A DNA stretch of 33,514 bases, from contig JAJRVV010000145.1 in assembly GCA_024277135.1 (NCBI GenBank), positions 1-33,514 on the forward strand, read 5' to 3'. Position numbers and translations under genes: made by a program. Under the pieces are notes generated by a model. It was not told where the DNA came from. It did not search any database and worked only from the letters and a program-made list of their open reading frames with translations. Positions 17,001-25,601 of this stretch are shown piece after piece. The stretch is from Chloroflexota bacterium (GTDB taxonomy: Bacteria; Chloroflexota; Anaerolineae; Promineifilales; Promineifilaceae). Numbering within the stretch: the first letter of the stretch is position 1; each line of letters opens with the position of its first letter.

Positions 17001-19313
17001 CCAACCTACGCCAGCCGCGCCATCGCCTACCAGGGCTGGGGAACCACCGCCGCCGTGGACGAGTCCGGCCAATTCCAGGTGACGCGGGAGTTTTATGACC
17101 GCGCCCTGTCTGATTTCGATCAAGCTATCAAAATCAACCCGGAAAGCGGCCGTTACTACCTGTGGCGGGGAGTGGCCTATCACGCCCTCAGCGGCGACAG
17201 CGAGCAGATGCAAGCGCGGGCATTGGCGGATTATGAAGCGGCGTTGGCGGTGGACGGCCGTCAAGCCCTCGCCGCCGGCGGACGGGCCAAAGCGCTCACC
17301 GGCGAAGGCTGGCTCGCTTTCGCCGGCAAAGCGTACCGAGACGCCGCCGGCCTCTTTGCCCAGGCCACACAAATCGCGCCTGACCTGCCTGACCCCTGGC
17401 TCGGTCTTGGCTATGCCCATTACACGCTGCGCCAATACGACGAGGCGCTGACCGCCTGGGAGAGCGGCGCTGAACTGGACGCCGATAACCCCACCTTTTA
17501 CATTTCGCTGGGCACGCTTTACTGGCGGCTGGGCACCGTTGGCGATGATTACGAGTCCTCTGGCACAGACCGCTGCACCAACAGTCGCCTGAACCTGACC
17601 GAAGCGGACAAGCTGGCGACGGCCGCCTGGCTGGAACAGGCGATTGACCTCTTTACCGCCGCCGCCGAAATCGAAGGGCAGCGCCCCGAAGATATCGGCT
17701 TCACCTATCGCACCCGGGCGCAGGTGGAGTATCTGCTGCGCAACTGTCCCGGCTACAACACGCTGGACATGATCCAGGCCGCCATTGACAGTTATTCTGA
17801 GGCGATTACGGCCGATTCCGGCAACGCCAACTACTGGCAGTTCCGCGGCCGTCTGCAATACTCCGCCTGGTTCAATTCGCCGCCGGATGCCGGCGTTGCC
17901 GCCCGCGAGCGGCTGTTTGACGGCCTGTCGGACATGGAACGGGCTATTGAGATTGATCCGCTGGATCGGAACACCGATTACCGGCCCAACTGGTGGCGGG
18001 GCCTGCTGTACGATGAAGCGGTCAACGGCACGCTGAGCCGGGGCGACGGCTTTTTCGCCGCCAGGGAGTACCAAAAAGCGTTTGATTATTATGAATTGGT
18101 GGCCGCGCGGCAGCCGGATCAGGCCGGGGCGGCGATGCAGGCCGGGCTGGCGGCGCTGGCGTTGGGCCGTCTGGATGAGGCGTTGGCTTTTTACCGGGAG
18201 GGGATTGATCGGGCGTTGGCCGCCGGCGATGAGACGGCCGTGCAAACGGCCAACGCCGCCTTGCAAAACTTCCTCCTCGATCAACCGAATGTGGACGGCC
18301 GTCCCGTCCTGGAACTGTTCCAAACCAGCGGCGTGGATTTTAGCCAGGCGCAGACGGCCGCCATCGCCTTCACCTGGGGGGAAATGGCGGCGAAAGCGGC
18401 GCAGATGGATGATGCCGTCAGCTACACCCAACAGGGGATCAAACTAGCGCTGGTAGCGGATGATTTAGAGGCGGTGGCTGCGGCCGTGTTGGGGATGGAT
18501 GATCTCTCTAACAGCGCCCGGCGTCGGCTGCTCACGGTTTTTGCCGAGAACTGGGATGAATTGACGACGCTGGCCGGAGATGAGACGATCATCACCCCCG
18601 CCTTTACGTTAGGGCTGCTGGCCTCAGCGTTTGGAGACGACAGCACGGCCGGTGTCTGGTACAACGAGGGCATCCGCCGCGCCGCTTTGCAGGCCAGCTA
18701 TCCCTCCATCCGCCAATCCCGCGAAGATTTGAAATTGTTGTGGACGGCGGTCGGCGTCAACAGCAATGGCATCCTCAGCCAAATCGAGCGGCAGTTGGCC
18801 GAGCAGCTCAAAACGTATCCCGACTTAATCGAGAACGCCCTTTATTGGCGTTACCGCGCCTGGTTCAAATATGGTCTGGGGTTATCCGCCTTTGTGCTGG
18901 ACGAGGAGCGGGCGGCGCAAACGGCGCTGGCTTCCGCCCAAAAAGACGCCGACGCCGCCTATGAACTGGACGAAACCGGCAACGCCTACGTCCAATCTTA
19001 CATGAGCGAAGGCGCCTGGGGCTGGTATTACATTCAGCGGGGCGACCGGTATTTTGAGGCAGGGGCGTATGAGCGGGCGTTGGTGGATTATGAAACGGCC
19101 GTCTCCGTCTACGCCCCCAACAGCAACGGCGACGCCCAGGATGAAGTCGCGGAAGGCGCCTTCAAATCGGGATTGGCCGCCTATGCCCTGGGCGACGTGG
19201 AAAAAGCCAAAGCCTGGTACCAAACCGGCCTCGATCTCATCGCCCGTTATGGCAGCGACAGCGCCGGCATGAAAAACGCCCAATCAACGCTGGCGGCTCA
19301 ACTTGGTTTGTAG
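14007..19313 (+). CDS. Giant winged-helix/TPR membrane protein (1768 aa), partner of the STAND NTPase
   Basis: The order of parts is as follows. A winged-helix-like start (about 15-110) has LAAVPYWYNADLYGAM, LIQRLTRYSFVIP and the block TYMVRADERMFLQRHW. Helical TPR-like repeats follow (about 120-510). TM1 (about 540-563) and TM2 (606-632) precede a soluble domain of about 638-720 that looks PH-like (HLSPDNIRIGDTTLRWADIS). Five more TM segments lie at about 735, 774, 806, 836 and 871. A long TPR array fills 898-1768, for example YYLWRGVAYHALSG and PWLGLGYAHYTLRQYDEAL. Seven TM segments put the N-terminal half and the PH-like domain inside and the last 870 residues outside. The winged helix is what the NTPase upstream lacks, so the two probably form one signalling machine. 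No catalytic domain is seen. The exact ligand is unknown. Confidence 0.8.
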   Translation: MNTTETITLLLTQIMDDVHPLMAEGLHLAAVPYWYNADLYGAMRQRDDGRNQGLIQRLTRYSFVIPLTGDGDGQPTYMVRADERMFLQRHWIAKDRNAYLAAHQQALDYFIAHPDPNPFAQAQYRLYHQLMVDIHAGMDYLVDRFRQFHSERQLTAIDNLLKTAKEARFYLAMLENESLSELDDLLAHLRARMSQLRGHWDDSLPPLQRLRHKPDLPPWLRPYVTRAYGRALAETGQFVEAMGEYETALKLFEQQSAAISDTAAIHAERAHTLIALGDASVNLALAARGHDAPRSVQPGLIQRLFDASQVYLSLPLMFYLSFYLGKRVWHPRFWPTLHNLDWLIARLFAAGARYYRQADPILEKYGAPSEGVAADEKLAVLYLALGDAEQAELLLESLLAEEEAPLGEYRRAAVRVGLGRARLRLGRYAAAQEQLELALPVLQLYEDRELQAVSQALLGETLTERGDPAKAVRAYRRSSKLYRRLRDQTGQTNAAERLEALIADGGIPPNVQSAAQTAAAGVEERHYPVRYRHPATVLFQRAIILLAALLIFLIPLIIIRIETGTAVLPDITFNASPLLRSDSPDFTPDLSQGVVALSLAPAPNPDVVFWLGALILLVELLLSTGIGIFAIFNTSLAKIQARARARAVHLSPDNIRIGDTTLRWADISRCWLADVSLAREMMPDNSTLTLTDGDGRLTISGNTAWYPALKKHILSRLPETAQQTDFSFSLLRSRLGFVYLATIGLIGLLAILGQLAARTVIADLPLVRYSLADLYPFLYLGLFIPPAIWFIIKPIQIRRHTQPDSRMGLWLGGLGLGLAVLRVITLFRPWLTVPDIYMPLLILILVGYGGYVAANGRHPLHPDQPLPNWGRGGVMVAVTAVFLLMGLSIGRETGMYHFMVLGDAARDAAQQTQDPVERAERLAAAVDAYDQSVRISEIRILGVDSRLGARIPLGLPRPHRFSWMAALNGRAAMQSQLGNYKPAIDDYTALLAYSDQQAPTYASRAIAYQGWGTTAAVDESGQFQVTREFYDRALSDFDQAIKINPESGRYYLWRGVAYHALSGDSEQMQARALADYEAALAVDGRQALAAGGRAKALTGEGWLAFAGKAYRDAAGLFAQATQIAPDLPDPWLGLGYAHYTLRQYDEALTAWESGAELDADNPTFYISLGTLYWRLGTVGDDYESSGTDRCTNSRLNLTEADKLATAAWLEQAIDLFTAAAEIEGQRPEDIGFTYRTRAQVEYLLRNCPGYNTLDMIQAAIDSYSEAITADSGNANYWQFRGRLQYSAWFNSPPDAGVAARERLFDGLSDMERAIEIDPLDRNTDYRPNWWRGLLYDEAVNGTLSRGDGFFAAREYQKAFDYYELVAARQPDQAGAAMQAGLAALALGRLDEALAFYREGIDRALAAGDETAVQTANAALQNFLLDQPNVDGRPVLELFQTSGVDFSQAQTAAIAFTWGEMAAKAAQMDDAVSYTQQGIKLALVADDLEAVAAAVLGMDDLSNSARRRLLTVFAENWDELTTLAGDETIITPAFTLGLLASAFGDDSTAGVWYNEGIRRAALQASYPSIRQSREDLKLLWTAVGVNSNGILSQIERQLAEQLKTYPDLIENALYWRYRAWFKYGLGLSAFVLDEERAAQTALASAQKDADAAYELDETGNAYVQSYMSEGAWGWYYIQRGDRYFEAGAYERALVDYETAVSVYAPNSNGDAQDEVAEGAFKSGLAAYALGDVEKAKAWYQTGLDLIARYGSDSAGMKNAQSTLAAQLGL

Positions 19314-19424
19314 TCAAGTAACCGTCTAAAATTTATTTTCTGTTTTGCATCGGAAGGATATTTCTCGGTACTTTCCATCGTAATAGGCAAATAGTTTTAC
19401 CGGCTAGCCGGGTCATTTGTGCAA

Positions 19425-19450
19425 CTTAGACAGAAAGCTTTCTGTCTAAG
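19425..19450. repeat. Perfect 26-base palindrome
   Basis: CTTAGACAGAAAG followed by CTTTCTGTCTAAG is exactly self-complementary with no loop. No T-run follows. It lies 112 bases after the giant TPR gene. Confidence 0.85.
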
Positions 19451-19617
19451 CGGCCAGAAAGGCGCGTGAATGGATAATTTTCCCACTATAACGAATTTGA
19501 GAAAGGTAGGCAGAGGGTTTTCTGTCGAATATTAGCGTTAGGGCGACTTGTGTAAACTCGTGTTGCCCCGTATTCCAACTTTGTAGTAAATTAAGGCCAT
19601 TCTATAAACCAAAACAC

Positions 19618-19744
19618 CGCCCTAACAACGGCTTAAAGCAGACGTGGAAAAAGACGACCACGCAGCTTAAGCGATTGAACGGGCGACGATGAGAGAAAAA
19701 GAGGGCTAGACATAAACCTACTCCCCGCTTTAATAAGCCGTTAG
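19618..19744. other. attC-like imperfect palindrome or structured RNA region
   Basis: A 68-base quasi-palindrome (19618-19685) starts CGCCCTAACAACGGCTTAAA and ends AGCTTAAGCGATTGAACGGG plus CG. Its inner stem is CGTGG/CCACG. The left half also pairs with GCTTTAATAAGCCGTTAG at 19727-19744, with three-base bulges on both sides. The pattern TAACAA followed by GCTTAA-AGC-GACG is much like the left half of integron attC sites, but the right end is not a clean GTTRRRY. It could also be the structured RNA or end of the IS110-type element. Confidence 0.35.
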
Positions 19745-19749
19745 TAAAT

Positions 19750-21050
<1,301 letters not shown>

Positions 21051-21055
21051 GTTTT

Positions 21056-23119
21056 TTACTGTGGTAAATTCCGCACCAGCGCCAGCGCCCGCCAGAGCGG
21101 GCCTTCTTGCCGCAGGCCGCGCCTATCCAGGTCGCTGTTTGCCAGGATGACGCCCTGGCTGCACCGGGCTGTCAGACCGCGAATGACGCGGCTGAGCAGT
21201 TGGTTGCGTATCAACCCATCCTCCGGCGCCGTCCAGGGTAAATCTTCTGGCCAGCTTTGCGCCAGCACAAAGGCGTTGCTCAACGGTTGGTTGGGGATGT
21301 CCCACCAGCCGGTGGCGGCCGTTTCCAGCCACACTTGCACCGCCGTCGGCCGTCCCGCCAGCAAATAACCATACGTGGTGGAAATGAGGATGCCGTCCGG
21401 ATCAGGCGGTTCCCCCATCTCTGGCGGTCTGGCCGTCACCAACCCTTGATTGATGCCTTCGATAAAGGCGCGCCCCACCGCGTCCGGGGTGGTCAACCCC
21501 ATGGCCGGAGCCGCTTGCCGCAGCCGGGTGGCCGCCTGCACCAACCAATCGCACACGGCCGCGCCCGCCAGGTCAGGTTCGTGCTGGAAGCGGGGTTGGG
21601 ACAGCAACTCGTTGAACAAGGCGTAGAGAAAGGCGTCGAGGGGTTGACGGCCGTTCTGCTGCGCCAACCACTCCCGCAAATCCTCGTACAAACCGACGGC
21701 CTGTTCGCCCACCCGCGCCGCCAACGCCTCCGTCAATTCCGTGACGGGTAGCAGCAGGCCGTCCACATACAACCGCTGCGCCAGCAAGGCGGCCCGGACC
21801 GGGTCCAATCCGGCGATGCTCAGCGTCAACGCCTCGGCCACGTCATAGCCGGCGGGAGCTGCCTCCCAATCGGGATGGGCCAGCGCCAGCCAGGTGAGCC
21901 AGGCGCGCACCCGAGGCTCCTCGCGCGGGTTGGAACGGCGGCGCAACAGGGTGTAGGGCAGCCCCGCTTCTTGTAGCGATTGGGTGAGCGTGTAGCGCAG
22001 CGCGCCGTCCAGATAAGGGGCGATGAGGGCGATGTCGGCCGGGGGGATGCCTTGTTCGTCAATCAGCGCGTGGAGTTGGGGGATGAGGGCATGGATCATT
22101 TCACGGCGGTAACGGCCGTCGGCCCGGCCTAAAATCGTTTCCGGCGCGGCGATGGTGGGCAAACTGGTATGCTGCAAATGGTTCTCCACCAGATTCGCTA
22201 GGTGGGTCAGCGGCTCTGACGAGAGAAAGCTGTGATCCAGCGCCAACGCCCGGTCACTTTGGTTGCGGAAAGCGACGGCCGCCTGGGGGTCGGCGGCCAT
22301 AAACCGTTTGTAACCGCCGCCTTCATCGTAGACGAGGACGGCCGTTTCCGTTTCCTGCATCAGCCAATGGATAAAATTTTGTCCGGCCGGGGTCTGCTCC
22401 TCCAGGTTATCCACGATGAGATGGCGGTAACGCTCGCTGAAATAGCGGTGGAAATCGGAATGTTGTACCACCTGGGTGTCAAACAGGCGCGCCACCAGCG
22501 ACAAATCCACCAAACTGTTGGCCCGGCAAAATTGGCGGAAGGCGAGGACGGCCGTTTCCGCATCCTGCAAATGGCGAATCCGCTCCGGCTCGCCCGTCCA
22601 GGTAACGATTTGCCGCCGAATGGCTTCAGCCAGACTCAACCCATTCAACGCCGAGCGGTTCAACGTGTCCAATAGCTGGCTGATGATTTGCTGCGGCCGT
22701 AGGCGCAAATCGGCGAACGCGCCCTGGGTCAGCATCGGCGTCACCATTCGCCACATCAGCAGCTGCGCCAGATCGTAGCTGAGCAGCGTCGGCGGCTGAA
22801 ACGGCTTCTCAAACCCAGCGTCACGGGCGATCAGCGGCCAAAAGAGGAAGACCATCTCCTGCGCCAGCCGGGCGTAGGTGATGATTTTGAGATCGGCGTA
22901 TGGCCCCAGGCCAGACTGGTGAATCATCTCCAGATACCGGTCGGCGTGTTCTGGCTCCGCTACCAGAACCAACAGCGTGTAGGCCGGTTCCCCCGATTGC
23001 AGTAGATGGAGAAGGCGGCGTTGGACGGCCGTTGTCTTGCCTGTTCCGGCCGTTCCTGTGACAAAACATCTATTGCCAGCGTCAACGACTTCTTGCTGGA
23101 CTAGCGTTAATTCAAGCAT
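21056..23119 (-). CDS. SF1 (UvrD-like) helicase-family protein with degenerate motifs (687 aa)
   Basis: This is a superfamily 1A nucleic-acid motor, possibly inactive in part. Motif I is intact: FVTGTAGTGKTTAV (Walker A 22-29), preceded by a Q-motif-like LVQQEVVDAG. Motif II is HLIVDNLEEQTPAGQNF in place of VDEFQD, motif III-like is VYDEGGGYKRFMAADP in place of GDDDQSIYRFRGA, and motif V-like is ISTTYGYLLAGRPTAVQVWL. The C-terminal end has WRALALVRNLP. No nuclease domain is visible, so it differs from AddA/AddB. It may act in repair or defence. An IS110 element sits directly after its stop, and a small XRE gene and an R-M pair lie on the other side. GAAAGAAGATT upstream gives no clear ribosome site. 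Confidence 0.75.
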   Translation of the reverse strand: MLELTLVQQEVVDAGNRCFVTGTAGTGKTTAVQRRLLHLLQSGEPAYTLLVLVAEPEHADRYLEMIHQSGLGPYADLKIITYARLAQEMVFLFWPLIARDAGFEKPFQPPTLLSYDLAQLLMWRMVTPMLTQGAFADLRLRPQQIISQLLDTLNRSALNGLSLAEAIRRQIVTWTGEPERIRHLQDAETAVLAFRQFCRANSLVDLSLVARLFDTQVVQHSDFHRYFSERYRHLIVDNLEEQTPAGQNFIHWLMQETETAVLVYDEGGGYKRFMAADPQAAVAFRNQSDRALALDHSFLSSEPLTHLANLVENHLQHTSLPTIAAPETILGRADGRYRREMIHALIPQLHALIDEQGIPPADIALIAPYLDGALRYTLTQSLQEAGLPYTLLRRRSNPREEPRVRAWLTWLALAHPDWEAAPAGYDVAEALTLSIAGLDPVRAALLAQRLYVDGLLLPVTELTEALAARVGEQAVGLYEDLREWLAQQNGRQPLDAFLYALFNELLSQPRFQHEPDLAGAAVCDWLVQAATRLRQAAPAMGLTTPDAVGRAFIEGINQGLVTARPPEMGEPPDPDGILISTTYGYLLAGRPTAVQVWLETAATGWWDIPNQPLSNAFVLAQSWPEDLPWTAPEDGLIRNQLLSRVIRGLTARCSQGVILANSDLDRRGLRQEGPLWRALALVRNLPQ

Positions 23120-23188
23120 AATCGAAAGAAGATTACAAAAATCTTTGGATGGTATGCTCGATTCTCAGAAAACCGAAGTTCCATGATG

Positions 23189-23404
23189 TTAGTCAATCTC
23201 CAATTCGTCTCTCAATAATTGATCAGTGGAAACGCCAAAGAAATCCGCTATTTTCACGAGTAAATCCACAGAGGGTTTGCTTTTACCGCTCTCGATTTCA
23301 GCCAGGTGGCTGTAAGAGCTAACTTCCAGCAACGAAGCCAGTTTTCTTAAACTCAGCCCACGCTGCCCACGCAAGGTACGTAACTTCTCGCCAAGCCGTT
23401 GCAT
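23189..23404 (-). CDS. Small XRE-family regulator (71 aa)
   Basis: One HTH_3 domain fills the chain: LGEKLRTLRGQRGLSLRKLA (4-23), then SSYSHLAEIESGKSKPSVDL as turn and recognition helix, and LVKIADFFGVSTDQLL as the last helices. The size and form match R-M controller proteins and SinR-like repressors. AGGA lies 6-7 bases before the ATG. It diverges from a 79-aa ORF, with a strong promoter and a perfect palindrome between them; it may bind there and control both. Given the R-M genes 350 bases away, a controller role is possible but not shown. Confidence 0.85.
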   Translation of the reverse strand: MQRLGEKLRTLRGQRGLSLRKLASLLEVSSYSHLAEIESGKSKPSVDLLVKIADFFGVSTDQLLRDELEID

Positions 23405-23436
23405 CTGGTTTCCTGCTGCTTATTATCCCAAAACCC

Positions 23437-23465
23437 TTGACATCGCTGCTTTAATTCGGTATCAT
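23437..23465 (+). promoter_or_regulatory. Strong promoter facing the 79-aa ORF
   Basis: Perfect TTGACA (23437-23442) and TATCAT (23460-23465) are 17 bases apart. The expected start of transcription falls inside the palindrome at 23468-23484. Confidence 0.75.
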
Positions 23466-23467
23466 GT

Positions 23468-23484
23468 GTTCGTTAATAACGAAC
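23468..23484. promoter_or_regulatory. Operator-like palindrome, probable XRE site
   Basis: GTTCGTTAATAACGAAC has perfect 8-base arms around one central base. It starts three bases after the -10 and ends five bases before the GTG at 23489, so a bound repressor would block the promoter. The XRE gene starts 63 bases to the left. Confidence 0.65.
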
Positions 23485-23488
23485 GGGC

Positions 23489-23728
23489 GTGAAGATAGAT
23501 ATAGGCACAATACCTCCAAAAGAACTGCTGAAATTATGGCGACTTAAAAAGTTAACCATTGAGATGGCGCTCGGTCACATTATTCAGAACCTGGTTAATA
23601 CCCAGAAAGCTATTGACGCCACAAACACATCCTTTTTTACGCTTCGGGCTGATGTTGATGAATTGGCGCGGCATGTAAGTGTAAAACTGATTTCAAAGGA
23701 CAAGAAAAAGTCCTGTAGGAAAAGCTAA
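23489..23728 (+). CDS. Hypothetical small protein (79 aa)
   Basis: I do not recognise it. It starts with GTG, and the expected mRNA leader is only about 15-20 bases with no clear ribosome site. The chain is helical: KELLKLWRLKKLTIEMALGH (11-30), then IIQNLVNTQKAIDATNTSFF and a basic end KLISKDKKKSCRKS. The strong promoter and operator just upstream are the main reasons to believe in it. It is convergent with the restriction enzyme gene, whose stop is 32 bases away. A role as an antitoxin-like or regulatory partner of the XRE protein is possible but unproven. Confidence 0.5.
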   Translation: MKIDIGTIPPKELLKLWRLKKLTIEMALGHIIQNLVNTQKAIDATNTSFFTLRADVDELARHVSVKLISKDKKKSCRKS

Positions 23729-23760
23729 ACGAGTCCCATCCTGATCGAGCATCTGAAAAC

Positions 23761-24474
23761 TTACTCGCCCCACAAGAATTCTTGCGGCGGCGGAAAAAGT
23801 TTTTGCACACGCCAACCAGCTTTGTTTTTCAGGCAACGAAAAGATAACCGCACCCGAAACATCTCTCCACGAAGGGGAGAATTGCGCCCGGCTAACCAGA
23901 TCGTATCCTGGGCTGTTGGATTGTACTTGGCTTGCAAAAAGCCATTGGGGACGGCCGTTGCCGTGATGGATTTAAGAACGTTGGCGTCGTTTTCTTCGTC
24001 GTAGTTGTACTTTACAAAAAGGGTGGTGATGATATAGTTTTCATCCCTAACGCGCAGAATTGGCGGCATCTCACCGGGGACTTCTATTGCTTGTCCGCCA
24101 CGCACTTGACGCACTTTCATGGAAAATTGGGAGGTTTGTAACGTGGCTGCACCCTGGTCGCTGATCTTTTCGGCTTTTGAGTCAACAAACGAGGCTTGCT
24201 TGACTGTATATTCTGGGTGGAAAATGCATCTGGCACGTTTGTAATCTACTTTGCCAAAAAGTCTCTGGTCTATCCTTGACATACCCAGCTTATCTAAGGC
24301 TTCACGGGTAATGTCTTCGCCTATGTCTGCGACTAAATCGTTTTCTTCTTGGAATATGTCAACGGCCGTTTCCCGATAATCATAAATCGCTTGAACCACG
24401 AGCCTTAAAGATGCTTTTTCAATCTCTTCCAGCCTAGCTAACTCAGTACGTAATTCTTCTGGTTCGATGAACAT
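23761..24474 (-). CDS. SfiI-like type II restriction endonuclease (237 aa)
   Basis: This is a candidate restriction enzyme. The match to SfiI that I recall, unchecked here, covers the whole chain: an early helix EIEKASLRLVVQAIYDY, GEDITREALD, then VDYKRAR with Asp77 and FVDSKAEK with Asp98 and Lys100, TLQTSQFSM, and AKYNPTAQD, GRNSPLRGEMFRVRLSF, WRVQKL near the end. Asp77 with Asp98-x-Lys100 has the spacing of the SfiI active site as I remember it (Asp79, Asp100, Lys102). SfiI itself is 269 residues and cuts GGCCNNNNNGGCC as a tetramer. The gene begins three bases after the stop of the methyltransferase gene, so the pair is one operon. The actual target here could differ. Confidence 0.75.
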   Translation of the reverse strand: MFIEPEELRTELARLEEIEKASLRLVVQAIYDYRETAVDIFQEENDLVADIGEDITREALDKLGMSRIDQRLFGKVDYKRARCIFHPEYTVKQASFVDSKAEKISDQGAATLQTSQFSMKVRQVRGGQAIEVPGEMPPILRVRDENYIITTLFVKYNYDEENDANVLKSITATAVPNGFLQAKYNPTAQDTIWLAGRNSPLRGEMFRVRLSFRCLKNKAGWRVQKLFPPPQEFLWGE

Positions 24475-24477
24475 TGT

Positions 24478-25536
24478 TTAACGATTGAAGGGAAGGGTCG
24501 GCTGCAACATTTCTTGTTCCACGTTTTTGCGGGCCAGTTCAACATATTGGAAACTTAATTCAACGCCGGTAAATTGTCGGCTCTCCTTGATGGCAGCTAC
24601 GGCCGTTGTCCCACTCCCCATAAAACAATCCAACACTACATCCCATGGATCAGTAAGCAATCGAATCACCCGTCGTGGCAGCTTGATGGGAAACTTGGCT
24701 TCGTGATCGTCATTCGCGCGAACAGAAGGGATATGCCACACGCCCCGCGATCCCCACTCGCGCCACTCCGTTCGAGTTAAGCGTTGGCGGTCTACTTTGG
24801 TAACGCCTGGTTTCCAAAAAATATACAGATATTCAAATTCATCAACCGACCTATATGACAGGCTGGCCCACCGGGAGTTTTCCCAGGCAGCATCTTTTAC
24901 CCAAATTCGCCGATCATAAGGGTAAAATCCGGCATTTAGCGCCCATTCTTCAACCAATCCCCCCACAATTTTAACCCGCGTTTGCACTTCTGACTTTCCG
25001 CCTCGGATATTGTTGCCGTGAAGACGCCGATCTATTATCTGCTCGCTAACCCCCAATAATTCCGCTAACTGGTAACGATTGTAATGAGGGTGTCTTTCCT
25101 TTGCATTTAGGACATCTTCTCTGGTAACGGGCGAACGTCGCTGGCTTATCACCTCTGCTTGAATACGGGGCATAGCCGAGTCCTTAAAAACCAGAATGTC
25201 AGCGATGTTGATAACTAAAAACCCGCCCGGCTTGAGGATCGAGAAATGACGTTGAACAACTGTGGCTAATAACATTTGCCAATCTTGAAACGACAAATTA
25301 GCTTCGTACTCTTTTCCCACAAAATAAGGAGGGGACCAGATGCTGAGGGCTACCGTATTCGGTTTGATCCGCAGGAGCAAATCCCTGGCGTCTCCCTGAT
25401 GGATTTTATTGATTTCCAGATAACTTTCGGTGGATTCTTCCCTCTGATACAAGGGTCTGAGCTGCGCCTGTAACTCAGGCGAGAGTCTTTCAAGATCAAA
25501 ACCGGCCTTGTCTGATTGTTTTTCAATTCCACTCAT
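24478..25536 (-). CDS. DNA methyltransferase, beta class, SPPY type (352 aa)
   Basis: This enzyme uses AdoMet to methylate an amino group of C or A in DNA and would protect the host from the nuclease downstream. Motif IV SIWSPPYFVG (SPPY at 68-71) comes before motif I LDCFMGSGTTAVAA (from 302), the beta-class order. SPPY suggests N4-cytosine methylation more than N6-adenine. Between them, 150-200, lies an unusual helix-turn-helix-like stretch (YQLAELLGVSEQIIDRRLHG), and WHIPSV with the loop RANDDHEAKFPIKLPRR is the usual pre-motif-I block. The first 45 residues are an extra polar leader. It is the first gene of the R-M operon. Confidence 0.9.
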   Translation of the reverse strand: MSGIEKQSDKAGFDLERLSPELQAQLRPLYQREESTESYLEINKIHQGDARDLLLRIKPNTVALSIWSPPYFVGKEYEANLSFQDWQMLLATVVQRHFSILKPGGFLVINIADILVFKDSAMPRIQAEVISQRRSPVTREDVLNAKERHPHYNRYQLAELLGVSEQIIDRRLHGNNIRGGKSEVQTRVKIVGGLVEEWALNAGFYPYDRRIWVKDAAWENSRWASLSYRSVDEFEYLYIFWKPGVTKVDRQRLTRTEWREWGSRGVWHIPSVRANDDHEAKFPIKLPRRVIRLLTDPWDVVLDCFMGSGTTAVAAIKESRQFTGVELSFQYVELARKNVEQEMLQPTLPFNR

Positions 25537-25601
25537 TGGTCTCTATTTTCCACAATTTTTTCATCTGACTCCATCGGGGTTCTGCCTTACATTCTACCAC
25601 G

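Noticed and set aside
15390-18431. Reverse-strand open frame of 1013 codons inside the giant TPR gene
   Set aside because: It is His/Gln/Arg/Gly-rich with no fold pattern, as expected opposite a GC-rich gene; the forward frame has TPR and membrane patterns throughout.
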